A DNA stretch of 64,000 bases from Desmodus rotundus (lineage: Eukaryota > Chordata > Mammalia > Chiroptera > Phyllostomidae): NCBI RefSeq assembly GCF_022682495.2, contig NC_071391.1, forward strand, positions 126,523,896 through 126,587,895, written 5' to 3'. Under the pieces are notes generated by a model. It ran no database searches, was not told the origin of the DNA, and saw only the letters and a list, made by a program, of their open reading frames with translations. The translations under genes were made by a program, and so were the position numbers. Position 1 is the stretch's first letter; each line of letters opens with the position of its first letter. Positions 54,741-64,000 of this stretch are shown here, one piece after another.

Positions 54741-56059
54741 CATACAGAAAGCAATGGCCTCATTACACCAGATACCCCATCTCTTTATACAGTGTGTGCT
54801 TTTTGCTACAGGCCTTGCTATTACTTAAATATTTAATTACATTTTTAATAATAAAAATCTCGATTGTTAGGAAGACTGCCATCAACATGGTCCAGTTAAT
54901 TTCTTTTCTATGTGTATCCACATCAAGGTAAATGCTTTGCACCATAACTGGCTAGAAAGGAGCTAATTCATTCCAAATTAGTTACCTGGAAAAACTATTG
55001 GAAAGCCCCAGCCACACTTTCCCTTATCCAGGTAGAGCCATCCTAAATTACTGCAGGACATAGGTAATTTGAGATTAAGAAAAAGAGGAATCATTCATTA
55101 GGAAGTGTGAGAAATGTTTTAGGGTTGATTTTGTTAAATGCAATGTGAATTGAGCATTTGCAAGAGCTGTGCAAATAACACCCCTAAGGGGCTAAACCAA
55201 CATGGATTGTTTCAGAGCAATTAATTCACTTCCAAACTTCTTGTATCAGCATCACCTATTTTCCCTCGTGTAGATAGACAATTGTTTTAAAAATCCACCA
55301 AAAACTGTGATATTCCTCGAATAAGATTGTAGAGGTGAAAGAACAACCCCCTAGTCAAATGCAAATTGTAGCCATATTATTATGCTAATGAACCAAGTGA
55401 TAAACTGTGGGTCGGATCTCCTCTTCAGCTTAAATAGCACTTGAAAAGGTTTGTTACTATATGGTTGGGAGAAAAATTAAGGTTTAATTACATATTAATA
55501 TTATCTGTTCAGCAATATGCAAAATTAATAGATGGACTAAACTGAGGACATAATTCTTCATAATGACTTATAAGTTATTGAGAAACAGGGCTTAAAGGAA
55601 ACATTTAATTATTCTAAATTTGAAGTGAAGCCTTTTCAAAATTTATTATTTTACAATTTAAAAAATTTAGGTCTGTTTTGTCTAGCTGAGGAACATTTAA
55701 GGAGGAACAAAGAGGAAAACAGTTGGGGAAGAAGTTGAAAGGAGATAAGTTCCAAAGAAATGTTTACTGATGTTAATGTCCTTAACCACTTAAGAAAGAA
55801 ATTGTTCCTGATTAAATTACTCCCATCAGTTGATTTTACCCTTTCAAAAAGCACCTAAGCACTTCTATAGAATTTTTAACGTCCACTGCTTTTCTTCATA
55901 TGCTCTTGCAATTCTGTAAGTTCCTTAAAATCCAAAGCAGGTCTGATTGTATTTTGCAACATTCAGCTCAGCTACTTGCCTGTAGTCCAGGTTTGGAAAA
56001 GCCAGTTGAAGACCTGAGAAGAGACATGTGGTGAAGAGAGCCCCAAAATTGGGTCCCAC
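54741..56059. other. AT-rich single-copy-looking DNA, no repeat or gene recognised
   Basis: The longest stretch in the window where I see no repeat family. It contains several TTAATTA/ATTAATA-type motifs at 55,480-55,610, but no open frame beyond 67 codons. Confidence 0.5.
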
Positions 56060-56205
56060 AGTCACCCCCACTCTTTTTCTGTGTGACCGTATCTACTTCT
56101 ACCCTCTCTGCCACTTCCACAAGCTATGTAACCAAGAGAAATTTGCTGAATCTCCTTGGACCCCAACCTTGACCATTGTAAAAGGGCAATAATAAAGCTT
56201 TAGGT
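56060..56205 (+). repeat. MIR SINE fragment
   Basis: 'tctgccacttccacaagctatgtaaccaagagaaatttgctgaatctccttggaccccaacc' and 'attgtaaaagggcaataataaag' follow MIR order. Confidence 0.7.
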
Positions 56206-56211
56206 GCAAAG

Positions 56212-56387
56212 CAGTGGTCTCAACCTTGGCTGCACAATGGAATCACCTAGAGAGCTTTAGAAATACTGGTGAATAGGTTCCACCCCCACCAGAGTTTTTA
56301 AATTCATCAGTGTGGTTGTTACCAGGGTATAGGGAGATATAAACATGCTGGGTGATTGTAATGTGCAGACGAGGTCAAGAACCAGTG
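56212..56387 (+). mobile_element. hAT-Charlie element (MER5/MER20 type)
   Basis: Ends CAGTGGTCTCAACCTT and (inverted) CACTGGTTCTTGACCTC. 'ggctgcacaatggaatcacctagagagcttt' and 'gtgattgtaatgtgcagac' are mirrored internal blocks. Confidence 0.75.
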
Positions 56388-56554
56388 CTTTAAGAGTTGT
56401 GTAAGAATTAAAACAAAAACAGTACCTGACAGTACTAAGTCAAAATCATTCGTTTCCTTTATTTCTCTAGTTGATTTTTCTATTTGTATTGGTAGTTGTG
56501 TTTGATCCTGGCTGAAGCTAAGGGACAGAGGGAGAATTGTGTTTAAACATTTTT

Positions 56555-57398
56555 GTTTTAGATTTTTTATTTTGAAATAATTTTAAACTTACAAAAGAAT
56601 TATGAGGAGAGGACAAAGAATTCCCATATACCCTTCACCCAAATTCCCCAATTATTAACAATTTACTACATTTGCTCTATCACTTTTCCATGTTCTCTAA
56701 ACACATATAATTTTTTTTCTGACCTAGTTGAGAGGTAGTTGCAGAAAATGTGCAAACTTATCCCTAAATATGTATTTATTAAGAATAAAGGCATTTTCCA
56801 CAAGATAGTTATATGGAAAATTTAACATGGATACAATACTATTATCTATCTATAGTCCATAAGTAATTTCTGTAATATTCCCAATAATGTCCTTATGGCA
56901 TTCCTCCGAGACCCTCCCGACCATATTCAGGATCCTATCCAGGATCATGCCTAGAAGTTCATTGTCATGCCACTTTAGTTTCTTTTAATCTGACATAATT
57001 CCTCTGCCTTTCATGATATCGGCATTTTTTGAAAGGTACAGGCCAGTTGTTCTGTATCCCATGCCATCTTTTTTGTTAGTGTTCAATTTAGTTAATAATT
57101 TTTAGTAATCATATAGAGATGTGCAGTCATTACTACAACCTCATTTTAGAACGTGTCCATCAATCCCCAAAATTCCCCTTTCTTCCACTCCCATCCCTAG
57201 CCCTAAGTAACCACCGATCTGCTTTCTGTTCTACAGTTTTGCCTTTTCAAAATGTCAAATAATAAAATCACACAGTATGTAGTCTTTTACAGCTGAATTT
57301 TTTTACTTAGCCTCGTGTTTCTGAGGTTCATACATTTGTAATACATCTCTGTATCTTGTTACTTTTTATTGATGAATAGTACCACAATATGGATATAC
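56555..57398 (-). mobile_element. Old L1 3' end, reverse orientation
   Basis: 'aaagaattcccatatacccttcacccaaattccccaa', 'gaccctcccgaccatattcaggatcctatccaggatc', 'cccatccctagccctaagtaaccaccgatctgctttctg' and 'ttgatgaatagtaccacaatatggatatac' are antisense L1 3' UTR and ORF2-end blocks of old subfamilies, in order. Confidence 0.8.
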
Positions 57399-57399
57399 T

Positions 57400-57600
57400 A
57401 CATTGGTTGGCAGTTTCTAAGATGGTCCTCAATGATCCCTGCACTGGTATTCATGCCCTCGTACAAATACTTCCTGTTGAGTGTGGTCTTGACCTAATTA
57501 ACTTGCTCCTAATGAACAGAATGTGGTGGGATGCCACTCTGAAAATTAGGTTATAAAGAGACTATTGCTTCTATCTTGAGGGCTCTCATTCTTTTTTTCT
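57400..57600 (+). mobile_element. MLT1-type MaLR LTR, 5' part only
   Basis: 'taagatggtcctcaatgatccctgcactggtattcatgccctcg', 'gtggtgggatgccactctgaaaattaggttataaagag' and 'ttgcttctatcttgagggctctc' match the first half of MLT1; the 3' half is missing. Confidence 0.85.
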
Positions 57601-58079
57601 TTCTTGTATCCCTTCCTCTACTACAAAATTTATGCTTAAAATCATATGGTAGACAGAAAAGAATGCATTTTATTCCATCACATATTTGTTATTGAGCACA
57701 CAGCAAATTAGCTTCTTAACTCGTTTGGGAAAGGAAGAAGATATGGGCCTGGTTGGAGAGCAGAAACCCAACACAGATCAGCAATGGGTGAGGTTCAACA
57801 CCTTTCTCCATTAAGTGGCAACACAGACACCCAAGAAAGGCCCAGTAAATAAAAAGGAAAAGTCACTTAATTTGTCATATGAACTGAATTAAGGTTAACA
57901 TTGTTTTCTCTTAGAGTTCAGATTTTTTGAAGAGAATGTGAAATGCAGTCTTTGCTAATAAGAAAATAAAGCCAATTAGGTAGTTCAGCCTTGTTCGGAC
58001 ATCATCAGTGGCTAAATTATACATTGTATCTAGCTATTACCTGAACAGTATATATAACCTTTGAATAAGTCCTGATATT
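57601..58079. other. No gene recognised
   Basis: Unassigned sequence between two MaLR fragments. Confidence 0.5.
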
Positions 58080-58322
58080 TGGTGTCTGATGAGAACCCAA
58101 TTCCTAGTTCATAGGCTGCCATCTTCTTGCTATAACCTCACATGGGAGAAGGGGAAGGGGAACTCTGTGGGGTCTCTTTTATAAAGGCACTAATCCCACT
58201 CCTTAGGGATCCACTCTCATGGCCTAATCACTCCCCAAAGGTCCCGCATCCTAATAGCATCGCATTGGTCATTAAGTTTCAACTTTTGAATTTTGGTAAA
58301 ACACTAACGTTCAATCTATAGC
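58080..58322 (-). mobile_element. MaLR-type LTR fragment, reverse orientation
   Basis: 'ggtgtctgatgagaacccaattcctagttcataggctgcc', 'tataaaggcactaatcccactcc', 'ctcatggcctaatcactccccaaagg' match the family at 54,385; the end with 'cttagtctatttgggc' is missing. Confidence 0.88.
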
Positions 58323-58840
58323 AGCTTCTTTTGTTAGCAATCAGTATAGTTTTAAATGTGCCTGTGTTTTAATGGAGTTTCATTGGTCACATCCTGAGCC
58401 CAAGTTTCCCCGTCTGTAAACTGAGAGAAGGGATCTAGAACAGTGACTTCTAGGTCTTTAAAAATTTCAAGTCTCTAAAGGCAGGACATATCCCATCACT
58501 AACAGGGATTCATTATAGTGGAATTTCTCAATGAGGTGGAAGCAGAAGAGGGCCTGGGAGTTTGACAAAGCCTGGCCCTTAAGATTCTGGTATTATCAAT
58601 ACTTATGCTCATTCCATTAGACCAGTAGTTTTCAAAGTATTGTGTTCCTTGAGGAACACTGGATGCAAATACCTAGGTTTTTCCAGCCCTTCTCTGCCTT
58701 TCAGCATCTGCCCATCTTCAACCAGAGCAGGTCCACTTTGATCTATCTGTTTAAGAGTTGGACTCCAGGTAAGATTTCATTCAAACAAAAAGCTCCACAA
58801 CTGTTCTACTTTGAAGGGCCTAAAAACTACTATTCTAATT
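58323..58840. other. No gene; possible MIR3 and hAT traces
   Basis: 'ccaagtttccccgtctgtaaactgagag' (58,400) is MIR-like. 'agtagttttcaaagtattgtgttccttgagg' (58,623) resembles a hAT-Charlie end. Confidence 0.45.
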
Positions 58841-58990
58841 CAGTGCTTCAATTTCTCATGCTTTGATGTGTATATGAATCACCTGTGGAATCTTCAAAAA
58901 TTCAGATTCTTATTCAGTGGGTCTGGGGTGGGGCCTGGGATTCTGCATTCCTAAAAAGCTCCTTGGTGATGTTAATGCTGCTGAGTGTGC
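58841..58990 (+). mobile_element. MER5A-like hAT-Charlie element
   Basis: 'cagtgcttcaatttctcatg', 'atgaatcacctgtggaatcttc', 'gattcttattcagtgggtctggggtggggcctggg', 'ctcettggtgatg'-type block and 'ctgcattcctaaaaagctcc' follow MER5A; the right terminal repeat is eroded. Confidence 0.82.
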
Positions 58991-59655
58991 TCAGAAAACA
59001 CTTGGAATAGCAAGGACTAAAATGATCTCTAAGGTTTTTAAAACTCAAATCATTTTTCTACTCAACCAAAGACTGCTTATGAAAGATTTTCCCCACAATG
59101 ATCTTACGATTACCAAATGGTAAATTCTAGATTTGAACTCCTCCTACCCGCAAGTCTCAGCCTATCTGCCTCTATCTTTCCATCTATCTGTCTCATTCTC
59201 TCAGGTCTTGTTCTCATTCTCTCTCTTTGAAAAGTAAACAACATTTAACCTTCTGGACACGCATTTAAAAATCTTATAAAGTGAACATTGTGCCTCAGCC
59301 AGTTCATCTAGCAAGAGCTAACTGTGCAGGGTCTGGGAAATTTGCCACAAGTGAGTTATTTAAAGGTAGTTAGGGTGGCACACTCTCCTAAATTTAGCAT
59401 CTTAATGAACTTCTCCAGATTAAGAAGTAACGGTCTTGCACTCTTCCAACCTTTGTGTACAAAATATAGTGTATGCTTGAGACTCATTACTTTTTTCCCT
59501 GTGTTCGAGCCTTCAAGCTGATCTTTTCTCAAAATACTTCCTCAGTTGCCATTTCCCCACATTATCTTTTTTCCACAAAAAACTCTCAGAACTTCAGTTA
59601 CCAGAGTTGACCTTCACTAATCTTCTATAGGGCCCTACATTTCCACATCAAACTG
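58991..59655. other. No gene recognised
   Basis: A TCTATC/TCTG-rich low-complexity patch lies at about 59,160-59,230. Confidence 0.5.
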
Positions 59656-59887
59656 CAGGGGTCAACTATTTCTGTAAAGGTCTAGAAAGTAAATATTTTC
59701 AGCTTTGTAGTCCTTTGGTGCTCTGTCACAACTACTCAACTCTATCCTTTTAATGCCAAAGCAGCCGTACCCAATATATAAATAAATGTGTGTAGCTGTG
59801 CTCTGTAAAAGCTTTACTTACAACAGTGGAAGGCAGGCCAGATTGTCTATACCTACTCCCAGCCCCAGGCCACATTGCTGACCCTTG
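59656..59887 (+). mobile_element. hAT-Charlie-type miniature element
   Basis: Ends CAGGGGTCAACTA and (inverted) CAAGGGTCAGCAA. Internal 'tttctgtaaaggtctagaaagtaaatattttcagctttg' and 'aaaagctttacttacaacagtggaaggcaggccagattg' are typical of a common mammalian Charlie-type element. Confidence 0.82.
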
Positions 59888-60289
59888 ATCTACATGTATG
59901 TTGAAACTTTAGCAGTCAGATTACAACTCCTAAAATATGGAATTAGGATCTTGAGACTAAGTAATAACTGTGGGTTGCTAAGCCGTAAAGTTGGGCAAAT
60001 TGGGTGGTGGCCTGAGGTGGAGAGCTCGGGCCACCATTTGGGACAGCAATACTAGCCCTCATGCAAGCAGATAAGCGAGCAGCAAAGCCAGTCTGCAGAC
60101 AGAATAAAGCAGACATACAAAGAAAAGCTGGAACTAGAGATCAGATGAGAAAGAGAAAGGGGGAACGAGACTTCTTGTAATGTTGTCTGTGCTTCCCACA
60201 GTTGTGTCTCACATAATCCCTGCCTATTTTTATACATGTTCCTCATTTATTTTAGCCAACTGGTATGACTTTCTGTTTCCTGCAACCAG
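59888..60289. other. No gene recognised
   Basis: Purine-rich patch near 60,130-60,170; no family named. Confidence 0.45.
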
Positions 60290-60660
60290 ATAACTCTTAA
60301 CTCCAGCAACCTTTTATACTCCAGCCATTCCAAGCAACTGGCTGTTCTCTGATGAACAATCATGCTCTCTCACAACTAGGCTTTGCTAGGTGTGGTTCCT
60401 CTCTCCATCCCCACATTGCCACTTCTCTTTCACATTCTTTTCTTCAAACTTTGCTCGGGCATCATCTCCTGTGGCTGAGTTAGGACCCCATTCCCATTGC
60501 TCCTAATGTAAAGCTCTATCACTGCACTTATCATACCACATTATATATTTTCTGATTTGTTTGTCTGTAGTTTTAACTACAGTTTTCATCTCTGTGCTAA
60601 GTACAGGGCCTGCCACATAGTTGAAACTTAATATGTTTATTTAATGAATAAGGTAAAAGT
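60290..60660 (+). repeat. L2 3' fragment
   Basis: 'gctcgggcatcatctcctgtggctgag', 'ctctatcactgcacttatcataccacattatatattttctgatttgtttgtctg' and 'tctctgtgctaagtacagggcctgccacatagttgaaacttaatatg' follow the L2 3' end. Confidence 0.8.
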
Positions 60661-60929
60661 ATACATGGTAAATACTATATCTTTAACACAGGGATAGGTT
60701 CTCTCCAGCCTTGACTCAGCATCCTCAGATGTCATGAGCCAAAACAGAAATAACATAAACTGATAAATTTGTTCACATGTAAAGGACTATAGAAATGTAC
60801 TCATCTGCCTTCACACTTAACTTTGCTAACAGTGTTGTTCAAACCTATATTCTTACTGAATTTTCTGTCAGCCTGTTTTTTCAGTAAATGAATATAATAG
60901 CATTTCCTGCTAAAACTATCAATTTTATA

Positions 60930-61470
60930 TGCCTCCTTGTAGTGCTGTAATTTTTGCTTTATATACTCTGAGGTTATGTTATTAGGGGAATAAAACTTGG
61001 AATTTTTTTTATCTTCCTGGAAAATTAAATCTTTATCATTATGAAGAGTCTCTCTTTATATCCAGTAGTGCTTTTTATCTTACAGTCAACTGAATCTGAT
61101 ATTAATATGGTGCCTCCAGCTTTCTTTTGATAATATTATATGGTTTTTGTTATTTTCCATCCTTTTTCTTTCAACATTTTTACATTAAAAATGTTTTTTT
61201 TATTGTAGATAGAGGAGAAAGGAGGGAGAAAGAGAGGGTGAGGAATATCGATGTGAGAAACATCGATTGGTTGCCTTGTGTGTGCCCCAAGGGATTGAAT
61301 CTGCAATGCAGGCAACCCAGGCATTCGCCCTGAAGAGAAATCAAACCGAGGACCTTGGTTTTGAGGTGATGCTCAACCAACTGAGCTACACCAGCTGGGG
61401 CTCAACCTCTTTGCATTTTCATGTTCCACATATATCCCTTGTAAACAGCATGTAGCTGATCTTGTGTGTG
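60930..61470 (-). mobile_element. L1 ORF2 fragment, reverse orientation, split by a Ves SINE
   Basis: 'atctttatcattatgaagagtctctctttatatccagtag', 'gtcaactgaatctgatattaatatggtgcctccagctttcttttga' (left) and 'cacatatatcccttgtaaacagcatgtagctg' (right) are consecutive antisense L1 ORF2 blocks, with the SINE between. Confidence 0.85.
61190..61403 (-). mobile_element. Ves SINE inserted in L1, reverse orientation
   Basis: 'gagaaacatcgattggttgcc', 'ccaaggg(a)ttgaatctgcaatg', 'caaaccgaggaccttgg' and 'ctcaaccaactgagctacaccagctgggg' are the antisense body, B box and head. TCAACATTTTT to the left and TCAACCTCTTT to the right may be the eroded target duplication. Confidence 0.92.
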
Positions 61471-61559
61471 TGTGCAGTGTGTCACAATCTATGCTAGATG
61501 GTTAAATGGATTGGTAGCCCTGGGTTTACCATCTCTTAATATTTATACTTTCATATAGT

Positions 61560-62025
61560 TCCCTCTCCTTGATTCTGGGAAGGACATGTGTTTTGCTTTA
61601 TCTGATAAATGTGGCAGAAATAACAATATGCTAGCTCCAAGTCCTTCTGAAAACCCTATCCCCTTGGAGAGACTATATGGAGAGGAGAAAGTCATGAAAC
61701 CACTTGAACAAAAACCAAAGAACCCAATCAACAGTAAGAATGAAGGACCCATACATGCAATCTCAATCAAGCTGGTCCTGCTAACCCCCACCATTGGAGC
61801 CATCCCAGCTGAAGTGCCAGGCATGAGAGTAAAGCAGCTATCCAGGTAGGGCATTTTAGCCCCAGCAGTCATCACCCAGAGATGGGATGATCCATTCTTT
61901 TCATTTCCTATGCATATTCCTGACACACAAAATCATGAAATGCAATAAAATGGTGGTAGTTTAAGATTACCAAGTTTGGAGGTAGTTTGTTACATAGCAA
62001 TAGGTAACCAAAACAATTTTTTTTC
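61560..62025 (+). mobile_element. MLT1-type MaLR LTR
   Basis: 'ggagccatcccagctgaagtgccaggcatgagagtaaag' (61,796), 'tgaaatgcaataaaatggtgg' and 'gaggtagtttgttacatagcaataggtaacc' (61,980) identify the 3' half; the 5' half is diverged. Confidence 0.8.
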
Positions 62026-62209
62026 ATTAAGATCTGTTTTCATTTAATGTAACTAGTGATATATTTGGGTTTAAATCTATCATCTCATTAATTACTTCCT
62101 ACATGTCCTGCCTGTTATATGCCCTCATATTTCTCCTACTTTGCATTTGGATTGATTATTTTTTATTAGCCCATTCCCTTTGTCCCCCTTTTAGATTGGA
62201 AGCTGCATA

Positions 62210-62600
62210 GTGTTATGATTAATTTTGTGTCAGCTTGGCTGTGCCACACAAAGTGCCCAAATATTTGTTCAAACATTTTTATAGATATTTCTGTAAATAT
62301 ATTTTTCAATAAGATCATTTAAATTGATGGACTTTGAGGAAAGCAGACTATCTATCCTCCAGAGTATGAGTGGGCCTCATCCAATCAGTTGAAGACTTTA
62401 AAAGAATAAAGACTTGACCTCCCCTGAGCAAGGATAAATTCAGTCAGAAAACTACCTTTGGACTCAAACTGCAGCTCTTCCTTGGGTCTCCAGGCTGCTA
62501 GCCTACTCTGCAGATTTTGGACTTACTAAGCCTCCACAGTCACTTGAGCAAGATGGATTCTTGAGTTACCAGACTACTATTAATTGTAACTTTTTCCATT
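62210..62600 (+). repeat. Old LTR-like interspersed repeat (family not named)
   Basis: 'ttatgattaattttgtgtcagcttggctgtgccac', 'gtgggcctcatccaatcagttgaagactttaaaagaataaagacttgacctccc' and 'cttgggtctccaggctgctagcc' are blocks of a common mammalian repeat that I cannot name with confidence. Confidence 0.55.
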
Positions 62601-62819
62601 CTCTAAGACAATGCACAGATTTTAGAACACTTGATTTCATTTACCCTCTCCTGAGTTTTATACTACTGCTCTGTATTTTTATATACAAAAGACATTACTA
62701 TTATTGCCTTATATAGACAATATCAATATTAATTTATTCATCTATATATTTATCATTTTGATTGATCTTTATTTCCTTATGTATCTCTGACCTTAAAACT
62801 GGGATATTTTCCTTCTGCC

Positions 62820-63440
62820 TAAAGAATGCCACTGTGAATATGCTGGTGACAAATACTCTAATTTGTTTGTTTAAAAATGTCTTAATTTTATCTTCATTCT
62901 TAATATATTTGCTTTCAGTCCTTTAAAGTTATAATTCCATCAATTTCTGGCTTCAGATAATTCTTTTAAAAAGTCAGTTGCCAGTCTAATTATTGTTTCC
63001 TTAAAGATCAATTCCATTTTCCCTTGCTGCTCTTAAGTGTTTGCTCTGTCTTGGAGTTGTAGCAGTTTTTTCATGATGTGTCTATGTGTCAACTGTGTGG
63101 GTTTAAAAAAATGTATCCTGATGGGGATTCATTAGTTCAAATATTTCTGCCCACTACTATCTTTCCTTTCCTTCTGGAATTCCATTTATATGTGTATTAA
63201 ACTTTATCATGGTATCTTCCATGTGCTTCTCCTGTTTTTTGTATTTTTAATCCTTTTTCTTCTTTGTGCTTCTTTCTGTATATTTTCCTCTGACTTATCT
63301 TCTAGCTCACTAAATCTATCTTTGTCTGTGTCTAATATGCTGTAAGAACATCAAGTTCTTATTTTCAATTAGGGAATTTATTGGTCCTAAAATTCCATCT
63401 GATTATTTAAGTTTCTACTTATTTGCCTAAATTTTTAATC
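62820..63440 (-). mobile_element. Old L1/HAL1 ORF1 region, reverse orientation
   Basis: 'ttcttttaaaaagtcagttgccagtctaattattgtttcc', 'cttgctgctcttaagtgtttgctctgtcttgg', 'ttcatgatgtgtctatgtg' and 'tctagctcactaaatctatctttgtctgtgtctaatatgctg' are the standard antisense ORF1 blocks in order. Possibly the 5' part of the element at 60,930-61,470, separated by the two LTR-like insertions. Confidence 0.75.
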
Positions 63441-64000
63441 TTGTGTTATATTTATGTATACACAGTATGCATTTGTTATTTTTTCAATTAATAATCACAA
63501 AGGGAACTTAGTTATTTAATGCAACTACTAATCTAATGTCACCAATAAAATCTGAACAATTATATCACAAAACCACGGTTATACTGAGTGGACATGCATT
63601 AATAATCTATACAATGTAACATAACATCAGAAAAAGGAATTGAATACAAAATGTCCTTTGATTTTCAGTGGTTTCCAAATTTCATGGCACAGATTACCAC
63701 CACCCCTCCAAAAAACTGTGTAAAAGCAAATTTTAGTATTTTCAGTAAAATGGTAAAAAGTTGAATAAGCCTTTAAGTTTTCATATTGGGCTAAAGATTT
63801 AAAACATCAAGTGACTCCAATCTGTCAAAAATGACAGATGAAAACCCTGTAGGGTTAATTTCTCAATGCAAACATGTCTTTGTGACTACTGTGATAATAT
63901 AAAATTGGAAACATACCTGAATACAGAACAGGGATGAAAAGTAACACACAAGTCCATCTTATTTCTGACCTGTCATCATAAAGTCCTCTGGGTCCAAATA
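63441..64000. other. No gene; possible hAT end
   Basis: 'cagtggtttccaaatttcatggcacagatt' at 63,668 resembles a hAT terminal repeat, but no matching right end is seen before the window ends. Confidence 0.4.

Noticed and set aside
1..64000. CRISPR array, operon, prophage or toxin system
   Set aside because: No regularly spaced identical repeats and no prokaryotic gene organisation; the sequence is mammalian.

Overview
The window is mammalian nuclear DNA, almost certainly from a bat. The key evidence is at least five copies of a tRNA-derived SINE with the head 'tggtgtggctcagttggt', a B-box-like 'ggttcaattcc', a TCTCTC-rich body and an A-rich tail. This is the Ves SINE, known only from Chiroptera. 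The other repeats fit: bat-type LINE-1 3' ends, half-L1 (HAL1-type) elements, MIR, L2, MaLR LTRs, Tigger, mariner and hAT fragments. I cannot name the species.

I find no functional protein-coding gene, no exon series, no CpG island, no RNA gene and no CRISPR. Most long open frames are fragments of transposons or chance frames. The gene-derived pieces are three retrocopies of spliced mRNAs: an ATP synthase coupling factor 6 copy (ATP5PF, minus strand, 14,491-14,996), a 3'-truncated SRSF7 copy with an unbroken RRM (plus strand, about 28,880-29,405) and an RPL18 copy (minus strand, 50,153-50,791). The ATP5PF and RPL18 copies have recognisable target-site duplications. The window is therefore either intergenic or inside a long intron.

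Layout. 0-2.2 kb: 3' end of an L1. 2.2-14 kb: mostly old repeats, including a hAT miniature element nested in an older repeat, an ERV-type LTR, MLT1, MER5A and a Tigger1 derivative. 14.4-18.7 kb: GA microsatellite, ATP5PF retrocopy, old L1 and HAL1. 19.5-20.1 kb: complete solo LTR with a target duplication. 22.2-27.3 kb: an L1 ORF2 fragment, then an L1 5' UTR with repeated promoter units, then about 2.4 kb of antisense L2 with reverse transcriptase and endonuclease regions. 28.9-30.2 kb: SRSF7 retrocopy, an old repeat and Ves. 32-46.6 kb: young truncated L1/HAL1 tails with clear duplications, MaLR LTRs, an internally deleted mariner and a palindromic Ves derivative. 47.3-50.8 kb: the most layered locus, with an old antisense L1 interrupted by a Tigger-type DNA element, which is interrupted by a 1.95-kb ORF1-only half-L1; the RPL18 retrocopy landed in the same old L1. 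50.9-64 kb: L2, MIR, MaLR, hAT and L1 relics.

Nothing here works together as a genetic system; the window records successive insertions. I saw no convincing undescribed biological system. The observations most worth a second look are the nested half-L1, the palindromic SINE derivative, the SRSF7 retrocopy and the monomer-like L1 promoter.
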